The notes under the pieces: generated by a model
Told to the model about the DNA's origin: nothing
The model's database searches: none
The model's input: the letters and a program-made list of their open reading frames with translations, nothing else
NCBI GenBank assembly: GCA_025935275.1
Contig: JAICVP010000006.1
Location: forward strand, 1 to 20,708
Direction: 5' to 3'
DNA from: Thermoleophilia bacterium
GTDB lineage: Bacteria > Actinomycetota > Thermoleophilia > Gaiellales > Gaiellaceae
Length of the DNA stretch: 20,708 nt
Made by a program: the position numbers and the translations under genes
Shown here: one piece after another, positions 14,494-20,708 of the stretch
How the letters are laid out: each line of letters begins with the position of its first letter
Numbering within the stretch: the stretch's first letter is position 1

Positions 14494-15522
14494 CTAGCCG
14501 ATGGTGGTTGTTCCGCCGGTCGTGTCGGTCGGGCTGGCGGGGGCATAGCCCGGAGCGTAAGCGACCTCGTCGCCGTACTTCGTGGGCAGCGCTGCGATCC
14601 AGGCCTTCATGGCTGCGTTCTGCTTGGTCTGCAGCACCGTCGTCTTGATGGAGTCCTTGACCTGGTCGAGCGGGGTCATCGTCGCAGGCTTGATCGCGGA
14701 GAGCGCCTCGATGATGTGCCAGCCGAACTCCGTCTTGATGGGATCGGAGAGCTCGCCTGTCTTGGCCGAGAAGACGAACTCATCGAAAGGCTCGACCGCG
14801 CGGCCCTTGAAAGCGGTGAACTTGCCGCCGTCGGCCTTCGAGCCCTCGTCCTGCGTGTACTTCTTCGCGAGGCTCGCGAAATTTGCACCGGACTGGATCT
14901 GGTCGTGCAGCTTCTGCGCCAGCGCCTCGGTCTTCACGAGGATGTGACGCACCTCGCGCGAGGCCGGCTGCTCGTACTGCGTCGGGTTCTCGTCGTAGTA
15001 CGCCTTGATGTCGGCGTCCGAGACGGTCACCTTCTTCGTCACGGCCTCATAGATCTTGTTCGTGAGGATGCGGGTGCGCAGCTCGTTGCGGACGTCCTCG
15101 TCCGTGAGGTTCTGCTTGGCGAGCTCGGCGTTGTACTTCTGCTCGTCACCCTGGAAGTACTGCTGCTTGAGCTTGTCGAGCTCGGTCTCGACCTCCTCGT
15201 CCGTGACCTTGATCCCCATCGACTCGCCCTCGAGCTCCCACTCCTTCTGCTCGACGAGGCCCTTGACGACGGTCGCCTTCAGCGCCTCGTACTCGGCGGT
15301 GCCGGGCTCGGGGAAGTCCTGCTTCTGCGCCTCGGCCGAGGCCTTCTGCTGCTCGATGAGCTGGTCGTACTGCTCCTTCGTCACCGTCTTGTCCCCCACG
15401 ACGGCGATCGCGCCCTCCGGAACCTCGCGCGCGTCCGATCCGCCCCCGCACGCAGACACCGCTAGGACCGCGATCAGCGCGAGCAGGAGCAGGGCGATGT
15501 TGCGACGGATGTGAGAGGACAT
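14494..15522 (-). CDS. PrsA/SurA-type peptidyl-prolyl isomerase lipoprotein
   Basis: This is a probable extracytoplasmic foldase that assists folding of exported proteins. The 342-residue product has a lipoprotein signal peptide ending in LAVSAC (lipidated C25). A SurA_N-like helical region follows (about 35-180), with a charged Lys/Glu-rich stretch. The parvulin domain spans about 190-285: EVRHILVKT, DEGSKADGGKFTAFKGRAVEPFDEFVFS, then GELSDPIKTEFGWHIIEAL. The tail (from about 320) is Pro/Thr-rich and ends TTGGTTTIG. I chose ATG 15522, 13 bases after the mfd stop; the longer frame puts sequence in front of the signal peptide. No Shine-Dalgarno is visible and mazG follows after four bases. In mycobacteria the lipoprotein of this region is the unrelated LpqU. 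Confidence 0.9.
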   Translation of the reverse strand: MSSHIRRNIALLLLALIAVLAVSACGGGSDAREVPEGAIAVVGDKTVTKEQYDQLIEQQKASAEAQKQDFPEPGTAEYEALKATVVKGLVEQKEWELEGESMGIKVTDEEVETELDKLKQQYFQGDEQKYNAELAKQNLTDEDVRNELRTRILTNKIYEAVTKKVTVSDADIKAYYDENPTQYEQPASREVRHILVKTEALAQKLHDQIQSGANFASLAKKYTQDEGSKADGGKFTAFKGRAVEPFDEFVFSAKTGELSDPIKTEFGWHIIEALSAIKPATMTPLDQVKDSIKTTVLQTKQNAAMKAWIAALPTKYGDEVAYAPGYAPASPTDTTGGTTTIG

Positions 15523-15535
15523 CGGAGGAAAAGGC

Positions 15536-18500
15536 CTAGGCGGCCAACCGCAGATCGAGGATAGCATCGACCAGCTGCAGGGCTGACTTGAATGCGTCGC
15601 CGCGAAGCGTCACCTCGCTCTGTGAGCTCGAATAGACCGCCGTGTCCACGAGCGCGCGCAGGCCGCGCAGCTCGGCCGAGCCGAGAACGAGCGGCCCGAT
15701 CACCGTCCTGCCCGAGCGGAAGACGAGGTAGTCCGCGCCGAGGCGGGCGAGCTTGAGCTTTGCCTCCTGGATCTCGAAGAGGTGCTCGACCGGCTCGGGC
15801 ACCGGGCCGAAGCGGTCTTCCGCGGCCGCACGGAGCTCCCGGAGCTCGTCCTCCGACTCTGCCAGGGCGAGCCTGCGGTGCAGGTCGATCTTCTGCGCCT
15901 CGCCGGGGATGTAGTCGGCCGGCACGTACGCGTCCACCTGCGCCTCGACGCGCACCGGGCGCCCGGCAGCCCGGCGCGTGCCGGAGAGCTCGGCAACCGC
16001 CTCGGCGAGGAGCTCGACGTAGAGCTCGAAGCCGATCGCGGCGACGTGCCCGGACTGCTCGGCGCCGAGCAGGTCGCCGGCGCCGCGGATCTCCAGGTCG
16101 CGCATTGCGATTGCGAACCCCGCCCCGAGCTCGGTGTGGTCGGCGAGGGTGGCGAGGCGCGCCCGCGCCTCGGCAGTCAGCTCCTGCCCGTCGGGATAGA
16201 AGAGGTACGCGTGCGCGGTGACGTCGCTGCGGCCCACGCGTCCGCGGATCTGGTAGAGCTGGGCGAGGCCGAGGGCATCAGCCCGCTCGACGATCAGCGT
16301 GTTGGCCTGTGGGATGTCGAGGCCCGACTCGATGATCGTCGTCGAGACGAGCACGTCCGCGTCGCCCGCGAGGAACGAGAGCATGTGCTGCTCGAGCTCG
16401 CGCTCCGGCATCTGCCCGTGCGCGACGATGTAGCGCAGCTCCGGGCAGAGCTGGCGAAGGTGCTCGGCGGCCTCCTCGATCGTCTCGACGCGGTTGTGGA
16501 GGAAGAAGGACTGCCCCCCGCGCTCGTGCTCTCGGCGCAGCGCGAGCTGCACGAGCTCTTCGTCGTACTCGCCCACGTGCGTACGGATCGGCCTGCGGCC
16601 CTGCGGCGGGGTCTCGATGACACTGATGTCGCGCAGGCCGGCGAGGGACATGTGCAGCGTGCGCGGGATCGGCGTGGCCGACAGCGAGAGCACGTCCACC
16701 TCCAGCCGCAGCTGGCGGAGAAGCTCCTTCTGGGCCACGCCGAAGCGCTGCTCCTCGTCCACGATCACGAGGCCGAGCTCCTTCGGCACGACATCACGCG
16801 AAAGCACGCGGTGCGTCCCGATGAGGACGTCGACCTTCCCCTCGCGGTAAGCGGCCAGCACCTTCTTCACGTCGGCCGGCTTACGGAAGCGCGAGACCAT
16901 TTCGACGGTGACCGGGAAATCGCGGTAGCGCTCGCGGAAGGTGTTCCAGTGCTGCTGGGCGAGGATCGTCGTCGGCGAGAGGAGGAGCGTCTGGCGGCCG
17001 TTGGCCGCGGCCACGAAGGCGGCACGCACGGCGACCTCCGTCTTCCCGAAGCCGACGTCTCCGCAGACCAAGCGGTCCATCGGCCGAGGCGCCTCGAGGT
17101 CTTCCTTCACCGCCTCGATGGCCGTCAGCTGGTCGGGCGTCTCCTCGAAGGGGAAGCTGGCCTCGAGCTGCTCGACCAGCTCGTTGTCGGTCGGGAAGGC
17201 GGTGCCCTCGGCGCGCTGCCGCTGCGCATAGAGGGCGATGAGCTCGCCGGCAAGCTCGTGCGCGCCCGCCCGAGCGCGAGTCTTGATGTTTTCCCACGCC
17301 TTGCCGCCGAGCTTGGAGAGCGCAGGGGCGTGCCCGTCCGCCCCGACATAGCGCGACACCTTCCCGATCTGCTCATGCGGCACGTACAGGCGGTCGTCGC
17401 CTTTGAACGCGAGAAAGAGGTAGTCCCGCGTGACGCCCGCGACGGTCTTCGTCTCGAAGCCGAGCAGCTTCCCGACGCCGTGATCCTCGTGGACGACGTA
17501 GTCGCCCGTGCGCAGGTCGGCGAAGCTCTGCAGGGCACGGCCGATGCGCGTGTCGGCGCGCGGCGGACGCTTGCGAAAGATCTGCGTGTCGGGCAGAAGC
17601 ACGAGATCGAGGTCGCGGAGGACGAAGCCGCGGCGGGCGGGGGCAACCGCGAAGAAAAGGCCTTCCTGGTCCGGAAGCTCGCTGCCCGGCTCGAGCACCT
17701 CCGGCTCGATGCGGCGGAGCAGGGCCTTCGTCCGCAGCGCTTCGCCGCGGTGCGCGAAGGTGACGACCACGCGGTTTCCACCCCGCACGAACGCGAGCAG
17801 GTCCCGCTCGGCCTCGGACAGGCCCCTGGCGGCGACGGCAGGGCGCTGCGCCTCGAAGGAGTAGGGCTGCCCGGCCGGGAGCTGGCTCAGCTCGGTCGCG
17901 CCGCCGAGACCGAGGTCGGCGCCGAGCTCCTCTCGGACGGCGGCGCGCGCGTCATCGGCGTGCCAGACGAGGTCGGGTGCCGGAAGCGGCGCGACGAGGT
18001 CGTCGGGCGCGGGGCGCGGCTCGTCCGCGAGCCACGGTTCCACGAGGTCGGAGCGGCGCTCCGTCGCGGGATGGATCAGCGCCTCCTCGAGCGGGTGCAG
18101 CGTGCGCTGCGTGAAGGCGGAGTACGCCCGCAGCGACTCGATCTCATCCCCGAAGAGCTCGAGGCGGATCGGCTCGCGGCCGGTCGAGGGGTAGACGTCG
18201 ACGATGCCGCCGCGCACCGCGAACTGCCCCCGCTCCTGGGCCTGCTCGACCCGCTCGTAGCCGGCGAGAGCGAGCTCCTCGACGAGCTCCTCGCTCCCCG
18301 GCGAGTCGCCGACGCGCAGGCGAATGGTCTCGGGCCTGGCGTCCTTGGGTGGCGCGCCTTCTGCGGCGCCGATCGCCGAGGCGCAGACGAGCCCGCCTGC
18401 GTCCAGGATCTGGAGCGCCCGGGCGCGCTCGCCGACCAGGTGGGGCGGCGGCTCGAGCCCGCTTCCCCAGCGGACCCCGCGGGAGGCGAAGAGCCCGACA

Positions 18501-18763
18501 TTCTCCTCGCCGAGAAACCAGCCCGCGGCCTCAGCCGCGTCGCGGGCCTCGGCGTCGTCCGGGAAGACGACGACGAGCGGGCCTCCGCGCTCGAGGAAGA
18601 CCGCAGCAAGGAAGAGCGGCACGAGCGGCTCGGAGACGCGGGCAGCGGCCGGCGCCGCGACGAACTCGCGGAGGCGCTCGCTCTCGGCGAGCTCGCGGGC
18701 GAGGGTGTTGAGTGCCGGCTGGTCCATGACGAGCGACGGAACGCACGGTTCCGCGGAGGTCAT
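15536..18763 (-). CDS. mfd: transcription-repair coupling factor Mfd
   Basis: Mfd removes RNA polymerase stalled at DNA lesions and recruits UvrA. The product is 1075 residues from ATG 18763, or 1063 from ATG 18727. Residue numbers here use the second start. The N-terminal UvrB-homology region spans about 1-330 (QERGQFAVRGGIVDVYP), and a CarD-like polymerase-interaction domain about 400-470 (GDYVVHEDHGVGKLLGFE). A RecG-like translocase follows with Walker A GDVGFGKTEVA near 553-563, DEEQRFG near 656, SATPIPRT, and helicase C motifs TTIIESGLDIPQANTLIV and QIRGRVGRS. A C-terminal TRCF domain (DLHRRLALAESEDELRELR) ends the protein. The whole core is intact, with a rather compact N-terminus. Neither start has a good ribosome site. 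ATG 18763 leaves only 26 bases to the divergent gene. Confidence 0.97.
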   Translation of the reverse strand: MTSAEPCVPSLVMDQPALNTLARELAESERLREFVAAPAAARVSEPLVPLFLAAVFLERGGPLVVVFPDDAEARDAAEAAGWFLGEENVGLFASRGVRWGSGLEPPPHLVGERARALQILDAGGLVCASAIGAAEGAPPKDARPETIRLRVGDSPGSEELVEELALAGYERVEQAQERGQFAVRGGIVDVYPSTGREPIRLELFGDEIESLRAYSAFTQRTLHPLEEALIHPATERRSDLVEPWLADEPRPAPDDLVAPLPAPDLVWHADDARAAVREELGADLGLGGATELSQLPAGQPYSFEAQRPAVAARGLSEAERDLLAFVRGGNRVVVTFAHRGEALRTKALLRRIEPEVLEPGSELPDQEGLFFAVAPARRGFVLRDLDLVLLPDTQIFRKRPPRADTRIGRALQSFADLRTGDYVVHEDHGVGKLLGFETKTVAGVTRDYLFLAFKGDDRLYVPHEQIGKVSRYVGADGHAPALSKLGGKAWENIKTRARAGAHELAGELIALYAQRQRAEGTAFPTDNELVEQLEASFPFEETPDQLTAIEAVKEDLEAPRPMDRLVCGDVGFGKTEVAVRAAFVAAANGRQTLLLSPTTILAQQHWNTFRERYRDFPVTVEMVSRFRKPADVKKVLAAYREGKVDVLIGTHRVLSRDVVPKELGLVIVDEEQRFGVAQKELLRQLRLEVDVLSLSATPIPRTLHMSLAGLRDISVIETPPQGRRPIRTHVGEYDEELVQLALRREHERGGQSFFLHNRVETIEEAAEHLRQLCPELRYIVAHGQMPERELEQHMLSFLAGDADVLVSTTIIESGLDIPQANTLIVERADALGLAQLYQIRGRVGRSDVTAHAYLFYPDGQELTAEARARLATLADHTELGAGFAIAMRDLEIRGAGDLLGAEQSGHVAAIGFELYVELLAEAVAELSGTRRAAGRPVRVEAQVDAYVPADYIPGEAQKIDLHRRLALAESEDELRELRAAAEDRFGPVPEPVEHLFEIQEAKLKLARLGADYLVFRSGRTVIGPLVLGSAELRGLRALVDTAVYSSSQSEVTLRGDAFKSALQLVDAILDLRLAA

Positions 18764-18777
18764 CGTAGCCGCCGGGT

Positions 18778-18783
18778 TAGGGT
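18778..18783 (+). promoter_or_regulatory. candidate -10 element for a leaderless transcript of the 18790 gene
   Basis: TAGGGT fits TANNNT and ends six bases before the ATG at 18790, the spacing expected if transcription starts on the initiation codon itself, as is common in actinobacteria. No ribosome binding site precedes the ATG (GGTCTACTC only), which agrees with a leaderless message. No convincing -35 is seen, and the element lies in the 26-base gap opposite mfd. Confidence 0.35.
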
Positions 18784-18789
18784 CTACTC

Positions 18790-19017
18790 ATGGCCGGAGA
18801 ACTGCTTCCGATCGGCACGCGGCCGAAGCTCGTGGCGTCGTTCGACCCGCCGGACGCGGTGGCGCGGTTCAGGGAGTGGCAAGCCGCGCACGTGGGTGCC
18901 CTGGCGGGGATTCCGGCGGAGGCGTGGCGGGTCGAGTACGGGCGAACGGGCGTCGGGCCGTACGTGCGGGTTCGGGTGGACGAGGCGCACCTGCCGGAGG
19001 ACTTGGCGGCCGGCTAG
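18790..19017 (+). CDS. small soluble protein of unknown function, divergent from mfd
   Basis: The 75-residue product (MAGELLPIGTRPKLVASFDP..., ending DEAHLPEDLAAG) is soluble, with no signal peptide or membrane helix. A central stretch, RFREWQAAHVGALAGIPAEAWRVEY, looks helical with conserved-looking aromatics, followed by a beta-like VGPYVRVRV. I recognise no domain. It is preferred over the antisense open frame on the same bases because that one is an Arg/Pro/His-rich shadow. It is read divergently from mfd with a 26-base gap and convergent with pth. Third positions are mostly G/C like neighbours. A real gene is likely but not certain. Confidence 0.6.
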   Translation: MAGELLPIGTRPKLVASFDPPDAVARFREWQAAHVGALAGIPAEAWRVEYGRTGVGPYVRVRVDEAHLPEDLAAG

Positions 19018-19081
19018 CGCTGGGGCCACCCCACGCCTCCACCCGCTTTCGAGCGTAGACCGAAAAGGCGCACCCGGGGCG

Positions 19082-19097
19082 CTCGGACCGCGCCGAG
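19082..19097. terminator. weak hairpin between convergent 18790 gene and pth
   Basis: CTCGG (19082-19086) and CCGAG (19093-19097) form a five-base-pair G+C-rich stem with a six-base loop, just past the pth stop and downstream of the 18790 gene. There is no T-tract on either strand, so as an intrinsic terminator it is weak. The rest of the 86-base convergent gap (19018-19103) shows nothing else. Confidence 0.25.
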
Positions 19098-19103
19098 ATC
19101 GAA

Positions 19104-19703
19104 TCAGCGCTCGTTGAACCGCTGCTGAGCTTCTTCCAGCCCGTCGCGAACCAACGCCTCCACCGCGTCGGCCGCGCGGCCCACCAGCCCGCCCACGTCA
19201 ACATCCGGCTCAAACGAAGACAGTACCCAGTCCGACACCGGCCGCGGATCGCCGCGCTCCGGCCGCCCCACTCCGATTCGCAGCCGCAGGAACTCCGGCG
19301 ACCGCAGCGCAGACGCCATGGATCGGAGCCCGTTGTGCCCCGCGAGCCCTCCCCCGAGGCGTGCCTGCATCCGTCCCATCTCGAGGTCGACCTCGTCGTG
19401 CACCGCGAGCAGATCCTCGGGATCCACCTTGTAGAACTTCGCCGCGGCCGCGACCGAGCGGCCGGATTCGTTCATGTAAGTCTGCGGCTTCAGGAGCGCA
19501 ATGCGCGCACCGTCGAGCCGCACATCCGCGACCTCGCCGGAGAACTTCGAGCGCCACGAGCCGCCGTGCCTTCGCGCGAGCTCGTCCACGACCATGAAGC
19601 CGATGTTGTGCCGCGTCGTCGCATACTCGCGCCCGGGATTGCCGAGCCCGACGACCAAGAGGTCGAGCGTCGAGGCCTGCTCGCCTCGACGGAAGAGGCG
19701 CAT
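19104..19703 (-). CDS. pth: peptidyl-tRNA hydrolase
   Basis: Pth releases peptides from prematurely dropped peptidyl-tRNA so that the tRNA can be reused. The 199-residue product has every family landmark: VVGLGNPGREYATTRHNIGF with N22 and catalytic H32, LLKPQTYMNESG with N78, VHDEVDLEMG with catalytic D103, GGLAGHNGLRS and FLRLRIGVGRP. The ATG lies three bases after the rplY stop, with GAGGG eight bases upstream inside the end of rplY, so the two are co-translated. The rplY-pth pair is a standard actinobacterial arrangement. A short basic extension (MRLFRRGEQAST) precedes the fold. No defect is visible. Confidence 0.96.
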   Translation of the reverse strand: MRLFRRGEQASTLDLLVVGLGNPGREYATTRHNIGFMVVDELARRHGGSWRSKFSGEVADVRLDGARIALLKPQTYMNESGRSVAAAAKFYKVDPEDLLAVHDEVDLEMGRMQARLGGGLAGHNGLRSMASALRSPEFLRLRIGVGRPERGDPRPVSDWVLSSFEPDVDVGGLVGRAADAVEALVRDGLEEAQQRFNER

Positions 19704-19706
19704 GGA

Positions 19707-20429
19707 CTAGCCCTCGGCGTTCTGCTCTTCGCCGGAGGCGTCGGCCTCCGGCTCGCCGCCCTCGGCAGCCGCCTCGCCCTCGCCCTCGGCCTCGGCGCCC
19801 TCTTCGCCCTCGCCCTCGATCTCCTCGCCTTCCTCGGCCTCGACTTCCTCGGGCTCCGGCTCCTTCGTGGGCGGGCTGAGCGTGGCGAGCACCGTCTCGG
19901 GATCGTCGAGCAGCTTGACGCCCTCGGGCACGCGCAGGTCGGAGAGGCGAAGGCTGTCGCCGATCACCATCGCGGTGACGTCGAGCTCGAGGTGGTCCGG
20001 CACTTCCATCGGGAGCGCCTCGACGCGCACCTCTCGATTGATCTGGCTGAGGACGCCGCCTTCCTTCTGGCCAGCGGCCTCGCCGGTGAACTCGACGACG
20101 ACATTCGTCTGGATCGCCTGGTCGAGCCGCACCTCGTGCAGATCGATGTGGAGGAGCCGGGCCCGCGTAGGATCCAACTGGTAATCCTTGACGACCGCGT
20201 GATGGGCCTTCTGCTGGCCCTCGAGGACGACGTCGAGGATGGCGTGCAGACCGTGACCGCCGGTCAACGCTTTGCGCAGCTCGCGCTCCTGGATGGAGAA
20301 GGACTGCGCCTTGCCTCCGTTCCCGTAGAGAACCCCGGGGATGAGGCCTTCAGCACGCAGCCGCCGGGACTCCGCGCTCCCGCGGGACTCCCTCGCCTGC
20401 ACCTGCAGCTTGACTCGCTCTCCTGCCAT
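19707..20429 (-). CDS. rplY: 50S ribosomal protein L25, CTC (general stress) form
   Basis: L25/CTC binds 5S rRNA in the central protuberance of the large subunit. The 240-residue product has the L25 5S-binding domain (about 1-95; ESRGSAESRRLRAEGLIPGVLYGNG, then LDPTRARLLHIDLHEV). The CTC C-terminal beta domain (about 100-190; VEFTGEAAGQKEGGVLSQINREVRVEALPMEVPDHLELDV) follows. It then carries an extended acidic, low-complexity tail of roughly 50 residues made almost wholly of Glu, Ala and Gly. I chose ATG 20429, which starts the known L25 N-terminus; the longer open frame upstream is shadow sequence. A -10-like TACACT lies 12 bases upstream. The gene is translated with pth three bases later. 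Confidence 0.95.
   Translation of the reverse strand: MAGERVKLQVQARESRGSAESRRLRAEGLIPGVLYGNGGKAQSFSIQERELRKALTGGHGLHAILDVVLEGQQKAHHAVVKDYQLDPTRARLLHIDLHEVRLDQAIQTNVVVEFTGEAAGQKEGGVLSQINREVRVEALPMEVPDHLELDVTAMVIGDSLRLSDLRVPEGVKLLDDPETVLATLSPPTKEPEPEEVEAEEGEEIEGEGEEGAEAEGEGEAAAEGGEPEADASGEEQNAEG
19710..19865 (-). repeat. low-complexity GAG/GGC-rich DNA encoding the acidic L25 tail
   Basis: On the plus strand this is a run of imperfect CCTCG/CCTCGCC units, encoding the Glu/Ala/Gly tail of L25 on the minus strand. The period is irregular (3 to 6 bases), so it looks like a codon-driven simple repeat that could slip in length between strains. Confidence 0.6.
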
Positions 20430-20441
20430 TTCCGGCGGAGA

Positions 20442-20447
20442 AGTGTA
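20442..20447 (-). promoter_or_regulatory. candidate -10 element for rplY-pth
   Basis: Read on the minus strand, TACACT fits TANNNT (five of six matches to TATAAT except the inner bases) and ends 12 bases before the rplY ATG. No good -35 hexamer is found 16 to 18 bases upstream, so an activator or another sigma factor may be involved. Confidence 0.4.
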
Positions 20448-20462
20448 CCGAACCCCACCACC

Positions 20463-20478
20463 TCGACTTGTAGGTCGA
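20463..20478. promoter_or_regulatory. inverted repeat in the rplY/GFA divergent region
   Basis: TCGAC (20463-20467), a six-base centre, then GTCGA (20474-20478). It lies where the -35 box of the rplY promoter would be, a position suitable for an operator. It is short and G+C-balanced, so chance cannot be excluded. The remainder of the 148-base divergent gap (20430-20577) shows no other structure. Confidence 0.3.
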
Positions 20479-20563
20479 AGTGGCCACTGACCGCGACGCC
20501 GACCTGGAGGGGCGCATGGCTGCGAAGCGCGTTGCACGGGTGAGCCAGCTCCCGCGCGTTCGG

Positions 20564-20569
20564 TAGTCT
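20564..20569 (+). promoter_or_regulatory. candidate -10 element for the GFA-family gene
   Basis: TAGTCT fits TANNNT and lies eight bases before a TTG (20578) and 23 bases before the ATG (20593) of the GFA gene. GGAGG at 20571-20575 sits between them. No convincing -35 is seen. Confidence 0.3.
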
Positions 20570-20592
20570 CGGAGGTCTTGTCCCGCGAAGCC

Positions 20593-20708
20593 ATGTGCAG
20601 CTGCGGCCAGCTCCGCGCCACTGTCGAGGGCGATCCGGTTCGGATCTCTGTCTGCCACTGCCTCGCCTGCAAGCGGCGCACCGGCAGCGCGTTCGGCTAC
20701 CAGGCGCG
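20593..20708 (+). CDS. GFA-family (CENP-V/GFA) zinc protein, N-terminal fragment cut by the window edge
   Basis: The 38 visible residues, starting MCSCGQLRATVEGDPVR and continuing VCHCLACKRRTGSAFGY, match the start of GFA-domain proteins. These bind zinc through paired cysteines: the CSC pair and the CHCLAC cluster are visible. Family members include glutathione-dependent formaldehyde-activating enzymes, but most bacterial members have no proven substrate. The start is uncertain. ATG 20593 has GGAGG 17 bases upstream, too far. In-frame TTG 20578 would add LSREA, which resembles the extra residues family members carry before the first Cys, but GGAGG would then be only two bases away. It is divergent from rplY. 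The rest lies outside the window. Confidence 0.82.
   Translation, partial: MCSCGQLRATVEGDPVRISVCHCLACKRRTGSAFGYQA

Noticed and set aside
18784..19029. Minus-strand 81-codon frame opposite the 18790 gene
   Set aside because: Arg/Pro/His-rich shadow; the plus-strand frame has the more protein-like composition and a plausible promoter.
15782..19117. Plus-strand open frame of 1111 codons opposite mfd
   Set aside because: It is the antisense mirror of mfd in G+C-rich DNA, with Arg/Glu/Leu/Val/His-rich sequence and no domain; Mfd on the other strand is unmistakable.
1..20708. tRNA/rRNA genes, CRISPR arrays, insertion sequences, prophage or integrase genes
   Set aside because: No cloverleaf-like segment, regularly spaced repeat, terminal inverted repeat or transposase motif was seen; nearly all bases belong to housekeeping or envelope genes.

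Overview
The window reads as chromosomal DNA of a G+C-rich actinobacterium. Codons end mostly in G or C, several starts are GTG, and large antisense shadow ORFs run opposite nearly every real gene. The order rplY, pth, mfd, (foldase), mazG, eno, (pyk), ftsB, DUF501 is a variant of the conserved actinobacterial rplY-pth...mfd-mazG-lpqU-eno-ftsB-DUF501 neighbourhood known from mycobacteria. The CcmH-type cytochrome c genes and the Mfd-foldase-MazG arrangement make a deep actinobacterial lineage such as Thermoleophilia (Gaiella/Solirubrobacter relatives) my best guess. That placement is inference, not something I could test.

Layout. (1) 10-7722, minus strand: one tight run of seven genes, transcribed right to left. 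It holds a 917-residue four-GAF SpoIIE-type phosphatase, a membrane-anchored spermidine-synthase-like protein, a small glycerophosphodiester phosphodiesterase, an L,D-transpeptidase, and three cytochrome c/thiol-redox genes (ResA/CcmG-like thioredoxin, CcmH, CcdA). Most junctions are stop/start overlaps or gaps under 30 nt. (2) 7787-8457, plus strand: a small two-gene island of unknown membrane proteins. The first has no ordinary start codon and joins the second through TGATG. (3) 8393-13734, minus strand: enolase, pyruvate kinase, FtsB-like divisome protein, DUF501, two small unknown proteins, a DNA-binding response regulator with its HTH in front of the receiver domain, and a PAP2 phosphatase whose only full-length start is ATA. 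(4) 13731-18763, minus strand: mfd, a PrsA/SurA-type foldase lipoprotein and mazG, running straight into eno. (5) 18790-19017, plus strand: a small unknown gene divergent from mfd. (6) 19104-20429, minus strand: rplY (CTC form with a long acidic tail) and pth. (7) 20593 to the end, plus strand: the first 38 codons of a GFA-family zinc protein.

Functionally the right half is housekeeping: ribosome and tRNA recycling, transcription-coupled repair, nucleotide-pool cleaning, lower glycolysis and division. The left half is largely envelope biology: wall cross-linking, extracytoplasmic thiol chemistry and c-type cytochrome assembly, headed by a sensory phosphatase. I saw no tRNA, rRNA, CRISPR array, insertion sequence, integrase or phage gene, and no obvious composition break. 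No stretch over 300 bases lacks a gene. The most unusual observations are two genes about 1 kb apart that appear to lack NTG starts, the inverted HTH-receiver regulator, and the eno-pyk adjacency inside a repair/division gene cluster.
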